Below, piece after piece: positions 42,603 through 51,800 of a stretch of DNA of 64,000 bases. Each line of letters begins with the position of its first letter. Positions within the stretch are counted from its first letter, which is position 1. The stretch is from Mesorhizobium loti (GTDB taxonomy: Bacteria > Pseudomonadota > Alphaproteobacteria > Rhizobiales > Rhizobiaceae). The notes under the pieces were generated by a model that was not told the origin of the DNA, ran no database searches, and saw nothing but the letters and a program-made list of their open reading frames with translations. The stretch spans positions 4,283,001-4,347,000 of the forward strand of contig CP050293.1 of NCBI GenBank assembly GCA_014189435.1, read 5' to 3'. The position numbers were made by a program, and so were the translations under genes.

Positions 42603-42946
42603 GACTGTTGCGGCAGGGTAGCGGCCAGGTATGCTCGAACCCGTTGCAGATCGAGGGTCACGACCTTGAGCGGCTGGCTTGAACTCAGCATCCTCAGCAC
42701 GAAAAGTTCCCCCGCCTCGGGAAACTCGGCGTAGAGCGCTTGTGCGATCTCGCGCCCTGCTTCTTCCGCAGTGCGAAGCCCATCAAGGTGGGCCTCCAGA
42801 CGCTCGACCAGCCGCGACAGGCGCTCCTCGTCCATGTCCGGGTTATCGTCCGGGTGAAGTAGGTGATGATCGTAAATATTCCAAAGGTGCGCCGCCATTT
42901 CCGCGTGCTGGCGTACGATGTTCTTGAGAACAGGAGCCTTCATCAT
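42599..42946 (-). CDS. Short TIGR02270-like protein
   Basis: A 115-residue protein. 'QHAEMAAHLWNIYDHH', 'RLSRLVERLEAHLDGL' and 'TAEEAGREIAQALY' resemble the N-terminal end of TIGR02270 proteins, which are associated with T6SS loci and usually run to about 400 residues with HEAT-like repeats. The rest of that length is absent and the downstream region is occupied by the opposite-strand gene. It is either a natural short form or a truncation. It is translationally coupled to the DUF6484 gene (one-base TGATG overlap) and is the last gene of the vgrG operon. Confidence 0.65.
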   Translation of the reverse strand: MMKAPVLKNIVRQHAEMAAHLWNIYDHHLLHPDDNPDMDEERLSRLVERLEAHLDGLRTAEEAGREIAQALYAEFPEAGELFVLRMLSSSQPLKVVTLDLQRVRAYLAATLPQQS

Positions 42947-43371
42947 CAGTTCAAATTCACCGAACCGCCTCTGATGCGATTGGCCGCGCTTGCATGGCTA
43001 ACGAGATAGGTTCCGCGAATGGTCAGGCGGCCGTCCTTTTCCATAATGATCACCGACTTGCCACAACGCAGTTCCAGCCGCTCGCTCGCTGTAATCTTCA
43101 CGGTCTCGCCGTCGCGGACGACATTGGTTTCCGCTTGTTTCTTCGCCGGCTCCACAATTCTGCCGACAATCAGCGGTCTGCGTGGGTCGCCGTTCTCGAA
43201 CAGCAGCGCGACTTCCGAGCCAATCATGTCGAAATGCAGTTCTGCCAAGCTGCGCGCGGGCAATGCCGCCTCTTCCGGATTGCCGTGAAATACAACCAGC
43301 GGTCCGCTTTCTCCAAAGCCAAGGAAAACGCCAATAACCACGCCGTCGATCCGTTCTATAACAGTGCTCAT
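42946..43371 (-). CDS. DUF6484 protein, possible mini-spike
   Basis: A 141-residue protein. The first 75 residues look like an OB-fold of a spike protein ('IERIDGVVIGVFLGFGESG', 'GSEVALLFENGDPRRPLIVG'). The last 50 ('ERLELRCGKSVIIMEKDGR', then 'LTIRGTYLVSHAS') mirror the beta-helix end of the neighbouring VgrG ('SITLKCGSATITMKKNGD', 'IAIKGKDISVTASG'). I recognise the pattern as DUF6484. It follows vgrG after 8 nt in the same operon. A role as a small spike or needle-tip subunit is inferred from the resemblance. Confidence 0.75.
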   Translation of the reverse strand: MSTVIERIDGVVIGVFLGFGESGPLVVFHGNPEEAALPARSLAELHFDMIGSEVALLFENGDPRRPLIVGRIVEPAKKQAETNVVRDGETVKITASERLELRCGKSVIIMEKDGRLTIRGTYLVSHASAANRIRGGSVNLN

Positions 43372-43379
43372 GCCTAGCC

Positions 43380-45707
43380 TCAGTTCTGGAGGATTTTCGA
43401 GCCCTTCATGGTGATATTGCCCGACGCTTTCGCATCGACCTTGCCCGAAGCGGTGACGGAAATATCCTTGCCCTTTATCGCGATATCACCGTTCTTCTTC
43501 ATGGTGATCGTCGCGCTGCCGCACTTGAGGGTGATGCTATCCTTCACCTCGATCGTCATGTTCTTGCCGACGGCAATCGTCATGTCGTCGGCGACCTGAG
43601 TCAGACTCTTTTTGCCAACCTTCAGCAAATAGGCTCCGCCGACCTCGCCTGTTTGGTCGTCGCCGACCTTGGTCGTGCGTGTCTTTCCGATCTCGGTGTT
43701 GTGCGCTCCACCAATTTTAATCCCTTGGTCAGCGGCGATCTGGACGCTCTGGCTAGCACCGATATTCCAACCATCCGACGCACCGATATCGTGACTCTGC
43801 CCTGCGCCCACTGTGACGCTCCGCGACGCGCCGATCGTATTCGACTGTACCGCACCGACGCTTCGTGTCTCGGATGCCCCGACCGAATCGACCCGCGCCG
43901 CTCCGACACTCACCGTCTGAACGATCGCGACGGTCTGGGTGTGATTGGCGCCGATTGTCTCGGTGGAGTTCGACCCGATGTTGATCGTCTCGTTCGACCC
44001 CACCGTCAGCGAGCGATTGACGCCCACCGTCTCGGTGTCGTTGTTGCCGATATTGGTGGTCTGGTCGACGCCGACCTTGACCGTCTTGTTGTTGCCGACG
44101 TCCTCATCGAGGTTGTGGCCGACGGAATGCTTGGCGTCGTGGTCGATGCGGTCCGACTGATCGTGCTGCACCAGCTTGGTGCGGTCATGCTTGATCAGAA
44201 GGTGGTGATCCTTCTGCGCCTGGAAATTGACCAGTTCGGAGCCGGCCTTGTCTTCGAACATCAGCTCATTGTAGCCGCCGCCGCCGAGCGAGGAGTTCGA
44301 TTTCCAGCCGGATTGCGTGGCATTCGCCGGCAACCCGTAGGGCGGCATCTGCGAGGCATTGTAGACCCGGCCGGTGATGATCGGCAGGTCAGGGTCGCCT
44401 TCGATGAAGTCGACGATCACCTCCTGGCCGATGCGCGGTATCTGGATGAAGCCCCAGCCGCTGCCGGCCCAGGTCTGTGAGACCCGCACGAAACAGGAGC
44501 TGTTCTCGTCCTTCTTGCCCAGGCGGTCCCAGTGGAACTGCACCTTCACCCGTGCGTATTTGTCGGTGAATATTTCCTGGCCTGACGGACCGACCACCGT
44601 TGCCGTCTGCGGCCCGCGCATGATCGGCCGTGGCGTGATGCGCGGCGGACGATAGGGCAAGGCGGTCGGCGCCACGCCGAGGATCACCTTGAAGTTCTCG
44701 CTGTCGACGTCGGTATGGCTTCTGTATCCCGGATCGAACAGCCTGTATTCGGCACTGACCACCAGATACTCCTGGTTCTGGTCTTCGCGCGGAAAGCCAT
44801 CCAGCTTGAACGTGCAGCCCGAAAAAAGGCCGCGCACGGTGCCGACCGCGGCGATGCGCTGGTGGACGGCCTGGATTTCCTCACGCCGGATCGCGGCCAG
44901 GTTGTCGCCCCGACCGACTTCGAGATGCGCGCCTGGCTGGCGATAGTTTTCGCCGGCGGCCAGTTTGTGACCGAACGGCTGGGCCGACTTGGCCATAAGG
45001 TCGGCGCCCGGCTTCTTGAAATCATAATCGGTGTGGGCATAGGCGCCCGGGCGCACAGAACTGCCCGGTATCCATTCGGTGATGTATTCGACATCGCGCC
45101 GGGAGCCCTGCCCTTCAAAATGGTAGGGTACTTTCTCGTAGCCCGGCGCCGGCTTCAGCTTGCTCATCGCATCGGTCAGGACAAGCGTGTGTTTGCCCTC
45201 GTCATGCTCGAAGAAATACAGGATGCCTTCATGCTCGAGCAGTCGCTGGACGAAATCCAGATCGGTCTCGTCATATTGCACGCAGTATTCGCGCGGAGGG
45301 TAGGATCCCTGCAGACGCAGATCGAACTCCGCCGTGCTGTATTTCTTGAAGACGTCCTTGACGATGTCGACGACGCTCTTGTTCTGGAAAATACGGCAAT
45401 CGGTGGTGTTGCCGAGAAACCAGAGCCATGGCCTGATGACCGCTTCGTAGTAGGCCAGTCGGTCCTCAATGCGGGTCAGGCGAAACTCGGAGACAAGGCC
45501 GCTGAACCAACGTTTCGGATCGGATTCACCTTCGACCGAAACCACGCCGCCCAGCATTTTCAACGGATCGATATCGGGGCTGGGACTGACGAACCCGACC
45601 GTATAGGCCAAACAACGGCTGATCTCATCGCGACCGACAAGATGCGTGAAGGTCAACAGCTCGGCGCCAACCGGTGTCTGCACAACCGTGGCACGTTCGT
45701 TCGGCAT
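43380..45707 (-). CDS. vgrG: T6SS spike protein VgrG
   Basis: A 775-residue VgrG (TssI). The gp27-like head has 'LLTFTHLVGRDEISRCLAYT', 'YCVQYDETDLDFVQRLLEHE' and 'GILYFFEHDEGKHTLVL'. The gp5 OB-fold has 'VKVQFHWDRLGKKDENSSCF' and 'GFIQIPRIGQEVIVDFIEGD'. The needle from about residue 530 is a run of 'VG-N-T--IG' repeats ending in a DUF2345-like segment. There is no added toxin domain, so cargo must bind through PAAR-like or adaptor proteins. It heads a minus-strand operon with the DUF6484 and TIGR02270-like genes and is divergent from fha2. Confidence 0.94.
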   Translation of the reverse strand: MPNERATVVQTPVGAELLTFTHLVGRDEISRCLAYTVGFVSPSPDIDPLKMLGGVVSVEGESDPKRWFSGLVSEFRLTRIEDRLAYYEAVIRPWLWFLGNTTDCRIFQNKSVVDIVKDVFKKYSTAEFDLRLQGSYPPREYCVQYDETDLDFVQRLLEHEGILYFFEHDEGKHTLVLTDAMSKLKPAPGYEKVPYHFEGQGSRRDVEYITEWIPGSSVRPGAYAHTDYDFKKPGADLMAKSAQPFGHKLAAGENYRQPGAHLEVGRGDNLAAIRREEIQAVHQRIAAVGTVRGLFSGCTFKLDGFPREDQNQEYLVVSAEYRLFDPGYRSHTDVDSENFKVILGVAPTALPYRPPRITPRPIMRGPQTATVVGPSGQEIFTDKYARVKVQFHWDRLGKKDENSSCFVRVSQTWAGSGWGFIQIPRIGQEVIVDFIEGDPDLPIITGRVYNASQMPPYGLPANATQSGWKSNSSLGGGGYNELMFEDKAGSELVNFQAQKDHHLLIKHDRTKLVQHDQSDRIDHDAKHSVGHNLDEDVGNNKTVKVGVDQTTNIGNNDTETVGVNRSLTVGSNETINIGSNSTETIGANHTQTVAIVQTVSVGAARVDSVGASETRSVGAVQSNTIGASRSVTVGAGQSHDIGASDGWNIGASQSVQIAADQGIKIGGAHNTEIGKTRTTKVGDDQTGEVGGAYLLKVGKKSLTQVADDMTIAVGKNMTIEVKDSITLKCGSATITMKKNGDIAIKGKDISVTASGKVDAKASGNITMKGSKILQN
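43540..44115 (-). repeat. Degenerate tandem repeats coding the VgrG beta-helix
   Basis: About 190 codons (residues roughly 531-722) made of 8-residue units with Val/Ile-Gly and Asn/Ser-x-Thr, such as 'TNIGNNDTETVGVN' and 'INIGSNSTETIGAN'. This is the triple-stranded beta-helix needle. In the middle the units shift to 'VGASxS' forms. Confidence 0.8.
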
Positions 45708-45955
45708 GGGTCGTGCCCCTCCTGGACGCGGCCGCCGGCGCGGTGGATTTGAAGTTCCCGCGTCTGTCCAGGAACTTTTTAGGCCCGCCGCACCAGGCTA
45801 TGTTGAGCCTACCACATGTTGTCCGGCCGACCAAAGAGGATGCACAGCGGAAAAACCTTGCGCTGTCGATGCATCGGCTCGAAACGCCCCTGTCCTGTGG
45901 GATGTGCAAACTGCTAGAATGTGGAGTATCGATCAGCGTTCGACGGCGATCCTGG

Positions 45956-47092
45956 ATGTATATCAGCCTGCAAATCAACAATGTCGACGCCTTGCCTGCG
46001 GGCATCTCGACCGGTTACGCGGCGCGGGATCGCAGCTTCGAAATCGGCCGCGAGGCTTGCGACTGGACCTTGCCGGACCCTGACAAGTTCATCTCGGGGC
46101 GGCATTGCGAGGTCCGCTACGAGGCAGGCGCGTTCTGGCTGCACGATGTCTCGCGCAACGGAACCTACATCAACGGATCGAGCCAGCGCATGACCGGCCC
46201 GCATCGGATGGCCAACGGCGACCGGATGCTGATCGGCCGTTATGTTATCTTCGTATCGATCGACGACGAGCGCGCCTCGACAGGTCATCCCAGCCACAGT
46301 TCGACACAACGAGAAATGCCGGCCGCGACAGGCCGGCCACTGGAATTCGCGGCCGAGCCGTTCTTCATTCCATCGGAGCAACGGTCCGGGCAGCGGGTTC
46401 CGGCTCCGGCGTTCTCGTCGCAACCGCCTCTCCCCTCGACAAGAGACGAAGTGCTGCGGGAAATCGCGATCGCGGCCGGCATCTCGCCGGAATTGCTTCA
46501 ATCGCGCGACCCGCATGAAGTCGCCGCCGAAATCGGCACGGTGCTGCGGACAGTGGTCGAGGAACTGACCATGCTTTTGAAAGCGCGCGCGGCCGCGAAA
46601 ATGCTGGCCAAGAGCACACAACGAACGATGATCAGCGCCGCTGACAACAATCCCCTGAAGTTCGTCCCGGGAACCGACGACATTCTCGAAATCATGTTCG
46701 CCCGCCGCAGGGCCGGCTATCTTGATGCCAGGCGCAGTATCGAAGATGCATTCCGCGATCTCAAGACGCACGAATTCGCCACCTATGCCGCCATGCAAGC
46801 TGCGCTGTCGCGGCTGCTTGACGACCTGTCGCCCGAGGCGATCGGAAGGAAACTCCCCCTACATCGTTCTCGTCGAAGAAAGGCCTGGCCTGGGACGCTT
46901 TTGTCGCGACATGGCGAACCATGGAGGAAGCCCACGAGAACGGCATGCTGGACATATTCCTGGCCTATTTCAGCGAAGCCTATGCCAAGGCCGATAAGCA
47001 GAAATAGGTCCATCAAAAGACGATGCGAGACTGAAGTCGGCGAAGAAAACCTTTTCGGTGCGCGGCATCCGGTTTCAATCGAGAGTTTGTGA
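45956..47092 (+). CDS. T6SS FHA-domain protein, copy 2, frameshifted near 46855
   Basis: An FHA domain at the N-terminus ('FEIGREACDWTLPDPDKF', 'SGRHCEV', 'DVSRNGTYING') and a TagH C-terminal domain ('NNPLKFVPGTDDILEIMF'). At about codon 300 the frame leaves the family sequence and runs through Arg-rich residues to 47092. The -1 frame from 46855 instead reads 'TSFSSKKGLAWDAFVATW' and on to 'AYFSEAYAKADKQK', stopping at 47007, which aligns with the end of copy 1. One base is therefore missing, or the ribosome slips at CCCCC (46855-46859). A natural mutation, sequencing error or true slippage all remain open. It precedes tssL2. Confidence 0.82.
   Translation: MYISLQINNVDALPAGISTGYAARDRSFEIGREACDWTLPDPDKFISGRHCEVRYEAGAFWLHDVSRNGTYINGSSQRMTGPHRMANGDRMLIGRYVIFVSIDDERASTGHPSHSSTQREMPAATGRPLEFAAEPFFIPSEQRSGQRVPAPAFSSQPPLPSTRDEVLREIAIAAGISPELLQSRDPHEVAAEIGTVLRTVVEELTMLLKARAAAKMLAKSTQRTMISAADNNPLKFVPGTDDILEIMFARRRAGYLDARRSIEDAFRDLKTHEFATYAAMQAALSRLLDDLSPEAIGRKLPLHRSRRRKAWPGTLLSRHGEPWRKPTRTACWTYSWPISAKPMPRPISRNRSIKRRCETEVGEENLFGARHPVSIESL
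46853..46861 (+). other. Apparent frameshift site (five-C run) in fha2
   Basis: Codons CTC-CCC-CTA hold five consecutive C. A tRNA on CCC can re-pair one base back and continue as CCT-ACA-TCG in the frame that restores the conserved C-terminus. Confidence 0.6.
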
Positions 47093-47309
47093 GATTACGA
47101 TCGCACACGACAATTCGCTAAGCGGGTAAGGCTGATCGACCTGGGGGTCTGCGGCAAATGTCATCTTTCGGCGGGATAGTAAGTAGTAGCCGACCTTCCT
47201 GCGGACACTGCCAGGGTCGGCAGGGCTCGTCTTTGCTTTACCTGACCAAGAGCCGCTTTGCGCCTGTCGGGCAAGAATGCAGGCGCCGGGCATCTGCGGA
47301 TGATCGGCG

Positions 47310-48821
47310 ATGAGTTCGAAAGACGATCCCTTCGGCCCGGCGGGCAAGACCGTCATTCGCGCCCCTCCACGGCGTGAGCGAAAACCGGCGCCTGTCCCTC
47401 AGGAGCCCATCGCGGATGGCGGGCAGGCCTCGCAGATCAAGGATTCGACCGTGTTCGATCCCGGCGTCGGCCGGCATACCCCGCCGGGCTGGACATCTGG
47501 GACCGTGATTTATCAGGGAGCTCCTGCCGCCGTGGCGAGCGGCGGCGCTTCCGCGGCGGCGCCGACGTCAGCCCTGCGGCAGGAGACCCTGCTCAATGCC
47601 ACGGACAGTGTCAGATATTCCGCGGCAAACCCGATCCTTGCCGCGGCCGCACCGTTGCTGATGCTGTTGGGCCAACTCAGGCTTATCCCCGTCGAGAAAC
47701 AAGCCGAGCCGTTGGCCGAACATGTCTCCGAGGCGATCGATAGGTTCGAGAGGACAGTCGAGAAATCAGGTGTTGCCGAAGAGGATGCGCGGATTGCGAA
47801 ATTTGTCCTCTGCGAAACCGCCGACGATCTCATCGACAACCTGCCTTGGCCACGGAAAGACGCTTGGGCGCAGCACAGCATGCTGTCGCAGTTCTTTCAC
47901 GTCGAGCCTAGCGGCACAGGCTTCTTCGAAGCGCTGAACAAGGTCCTGGCCAGTCCCGAGGCACATTACGATCTGCTCGAACTGATGCATGTCTGCCTGT
48001 CGCTGGGGTTCGAGGGCCAGTACCGGGGCCTGACGCGCGAAGACAGCAATCTCGAACGCGTTCGGCGCGACGTCTACGAAACGCTTCGCTTTTTCAGGGC
48101 ACGCGCGGACGTGGACATCTCGCCCCGCTGGCAGGGCCTGGCGTCGACCATGACGCAGTCGTCGACACGCCTGCCGCTCTGGGTCGTCGCGGCAGCTGCG
48201 TCAGCGCTGCTGACTGCTGCATTCTTCGCACTGCGGGTCTTCATCACCAACGAAGGCGACGCTGCCGCCGATGAATTGCTGGCGCTCACCCCATCGACGC
48301 CGATCGCCATCGAACGGGCCAGCGTGGCGCCGTTGGCGGGGCCGGCGAAAGTCGTCCCACCCGCCGCCACGACCACGCAGATCGATCGCATCCGCTCGGC
48401 ACTGGCCAAGGAAGTCGAAGGCGGCGGACTGACCATCGGCACGAAGGGCGATTTCATCGTGGTCGAAATCAACAATCTCCTGCTGTTCCAGTCCGGCAGG
48501 GCCGAGGCGAAGCCGGAGTTCCAGCCCATTGCCGCCGATATCGCAGCCGCCCTGGAACCCGAGCGCGGACCAATCAGGATCGTCGGTCATACGGACAATG
48601 TGAAGCCGCGAAAATCGAGCCCGTTCAAGTCCAACTTCGATCTTTCCGTCGCCAGGGCGAAGGCTGTCGAAACAATGATGGCACCGAAGTTCAGCGATCC
48701 TTCGCGGCTAACGGTGGATGGCAAGGGCGAGGACGAGCCCATCGCCGACAATGCGACGCCGGAAGGCCGCAGCAGGAACCGCCGTGTCGATGTGATGATC
48801 GCCAAGGAGGAAACATTGTGA
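47310..48821 (+). CDS. tssL2: T6SS membrane-complex protein TssL with OmpA domain, copy 2
   Basis: A 503-residue paralogue of tssL1. A 90-residue disordered N-terminus (Pro/Ala/Arg) precedes the DotU domain ('NPILAAAAPLLMLLGQLR', 'LCETADDLIDNLPWPRKDAW'). A transmembrane helix ('LWVVAAAASALLTAAFFAL') and a periplasmic OmpA-like domain ('RIVGHTDNVKPRKSSPFKSN', 'RSRNRRVDVMIAKEE') follow. Like copy 1 it begins with a Lys/Asp 'DDPFG' patch. It sits in the second fha-tssL-tssM set, 22 nt before tssM2. The two copies could form mixed or alternative membrane complexes. Confidence 0.92.
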   Translation: MSSKDDPFGPAGKTVIRAPPRRERKPAPVPQEPIADGGQASQIKDSTVFDPGVGRHTPPGWTSGTVIYQGAPAAVASGGASAAAPTSALRQETLLNATDSVRYSAANPILAAAAPLLMLLGQLRLIPVEKQAEPLAEHVSEAIDRFERTVEKSGVAEEDARIAKFVLCETADDLIDNLPWPRKDAWAQHSMLSQFFHVEPSGTGFFEALNKVLASPEAHYDLLELMHVCLSLGFEGQYRGLTREDSNLERVRRDVYETLRFFRARADVDISPRWQGLASTMTQSSTRLPLWVVAAAASALLTAAFFALRVFITNEGDAAADELLALTPSTPIAIERASVAPLAGPAKVVPPAATTTQIDRIRSALAKEVEGGGLTIGTKGDFIVVEINNLLLFQSGRAEAKPEFQPIAADIAAALEPERGPIRIVGHTDNVKPRKSSPFKSNFDLSVARAKAVETMMAPKFSDPSRLTVDGKGEDEPIADNATPEGRSRNRRVDVMIAKEETL

Positions 48822-48843
48822 GCACGGCCGGTTGGAAGCGCCG

Positions 48844-51800
48844 ATGACGCGTTGGCTGCTGCGGATATTCAGCATGATCGCGCTGGCCGGTTTTTCGGCG
48901 GCAGTGTGGTTTGCCGGACCCTTGATCCGCTTCGCCGATACCCGTCCTCTCGGACCTGCCTGGCTGCGCGCCACTATCATTGGTGTGATCGTGGCAGCGC
49001 TCGCGCTTTTCTACGGCCTGCGTTTCTGGCAAGCGAGAAAAGCGCAGAAAGAGCTAGAAACCGTGGTCGCATACAATGACGACCGCGATGACGACTCGCG
49101 GGTGCTCGAAGCCCGCATGAATGAGGCCGTGGCGGCGCTTAAGCGGTCGAGCGGCAAGCGCAACTTCCTCTATGAGATCCCCTGGTACGTCGTCATCGGC
49201 CCGCCCGGCGCCGGCAAGACAACGGCGCTGGTCAATTCGGGTCTGAATTTTCCGCTGGCCGGTTCGGGTGATGCCCAGCCAGTTGCGGGCGTCGGCGGAA
49301 CACGCTCCTGCGACTGGTGGTTTACCGACCAGGCCGTCCTGATCGACACCGCCGGACGCTACACGACGCAGGATTCCAATGCCGAGAGCGACAAGACGAG
49401 CTGGCTCGCCTTCTTGTCGCTGCTCAAGAGAGCCCGCGCACGGCAACCGATAAACGGCGTCATCCTGGCCATCAGCCTTGCCGATCTCGTCAGCCTCGAC
49501 GATCGGCAGCTTGCCGCTCATGTCGTTGAGATACGCAGTCGTCTGCGGGAAATCCACGAGACGCTGAAAATCCAGTTTCCGGTCTACCTGCTGTTCACCA
49601 AGGCCGACCTGGTTTCCGGGTTCATGGATTACTTCGGCGGCTTCGACGAGCCACGCCGGCGCAAGGTCTGGGGCGCGACATTCCAGACCACGGACCGCAA
49701 CAGGAATATGGCCGCCGAGGCCCCGGCCGAATTCGATGCACTGGCAAGACGCCTGGCAGAGGAGATGCCCGACCGCCTTCAGGAAGAGACTGATCCGGTC
49801 GCGCGCATATCCGTCTTTGGCTTTCCGGCGCAGTTTGGCGCGCTGAAGGAGCGAATTACGGATTTCATCGCCAGCCTGTTCGATCCGACCCGCAGCCAGG
49901 TGAATGTCAGCCTGCGCGGACTCTATTTCTCTTCAGGCACGCAAGAGGGAACGCCAATCGATCAGGTGTTGGGCGCGATCGGCCGCAATTTCGGCAGCAA
50001 CCCCCGCGCGCATCTTTCCGGAACCGGTAAAAGCTTCTTTTTGCACGACCTGCTGACGGGCGTCATTTTTGCCGAATCCGGATGGGTTTCGTATGACAAA
50101 TCAGCCGTAAGACGTGCGGCGATCGCCAGATTCGCCGGCCTTGGCGCCATCGCGTTGATCGCGGCGGCGGTCCTCGGAACCCTGGCCCTGAGCTTCACAA
50201 CCAACAGGTCGCTGATCGCCTCCACCACGCAGGCCATGAGCCAGTATCGCCAGACGGCGGACGCGCTGCTCAAAAGCACCGAGGTCACCGATGTAGACCT
50301 CGAAAACGTCATTGGCCCGCTCGACCAGCTGCGCGATCTGCCGGCTGGATACGAGACCGGTGACGTATCGGCACCCATCGAGGAGACGTTCGGCCTCAGC
50401 CAGAGGGAGAGACTTCTTTCGGCATCCAAGACCGCTTACCGGCAAGCGCTGGAACGAATGTTCCGATCGCGCCTGCTGATCCAGGCAGAGCGGACGATCC
50501 AGGCCAGGATGGCTGATCCCGCCGCGCTCTACGAGCCGTTGAAGATCTACCTGATGCTTGGCGGCAAGGCGCCGAAGGTCGACGACGCGTTGATCGTTTC
50601 CTGGATGAAGCAGGACTGGGAACAGAACCGGTATCCAGGCGAAAACAACCGCGAAGGACGCGAGCAGCTCGAAAAGCACCTGCGCGCCATGCTCGCATTG
50701 GATGATGCCTATGATCCGGTTTTCCAACTCAACCAGCCGCTCGTCGAAGCCGCTCAACGCTCGCTCGGGCGCATGAGCCTTGCCGACCGTGCCTCGGCAT
50801 TGGTCAAATCCGCGGTGTACGCGGCAGCGCTGGATGATTTTTCTGTTTCCCTGAAAGGCGGGCCGGAGGCGCAGCTGCTGTTCGAGCGTGTCGATGGCGG
50901 CGATCTGTCGGGCCTTCGTGTTCCCGGCCTCTATACCCATGCCGGCTTCAACACCTTCTATCTCGGGCAACTCTCCCGCATTGCCCAGACGCTCGTCGAC
51001 GACCAGTGGGTCCTCGGTGGCGGCGGTGAGCAAGGCGGCATCGACCAGGAGTTGCCCAGGCTCGGCCCCGAACTTCTCGATCGCTATGGGAAGGAGTTCG
51101 CAACGGCCTGGAACAGCGTTCTCGACAGCTTGAAGTTCAAAGCGATGCTGAAGGACAAGCCGCACTATATCGCGCTTTCCGCCGTCGCCTCGCCAACCTC
51201 GCCGATCGAACAGCTGTTTACGGCGATCGCCGACGAAACAGCTCTGACGCGGGACGCTGCTTCCGGCAAAGGCACCGGCACCGGGGTTGAAGGCGGCACG
51301 GTTCAAGGCCAGCCACAGGACGCCGCGAACATGGCCAAGGGTCTGGCTCGCATCGGCATTCAAATCGCCACCGGAAAATCGCAAAGCCGTGCCGGCACAG
51401 GATCCGCAAACGCGGAAAACCAGAATCCAGGCGCCAATATCGAAGCACAATTCAGGTCGTTCCAGGCCCTGGTGAGCGGTCCTGCCGGACACCGCCCGAT
51501 CGATGCTTTGACCCAGAATTTCCGCGATATCTACCAGAGCCTGCAACTGGCGACCGACGTTCCCTCCCAGACTGAACGCGTCAACGCAAACCTGCAGCTC
51601 CAGATCGCCACCCTTCGCGCCAATGTCTCGCGACTGCCCAAGCAACTCGGCCGGATGGTCAATGCGACGGCGGACGAGTTTGAAGGCAACGTCACCGAGA
51701 CCTCGGTGGCGAATTTGAACCAGATGCTCGACCAGACGGTCACACAGCCCTGCGAGACGGCGGTCAATGGCCGTTATCCTTTCTCCGGCAACGGCACCGA

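Noticed and set aside
46855..46859. Poly-C tract as phase-variable switch
   Set aside because: Five bases is too short for usual slipped-strand phase variation; reported only as a frameshift site.
47093..47309. Small gene between fha2 and tssL2
   Set aside because: Only short frames with no start signal or recognisable composition; treated as spacer with the tssL2 promoter or leader.
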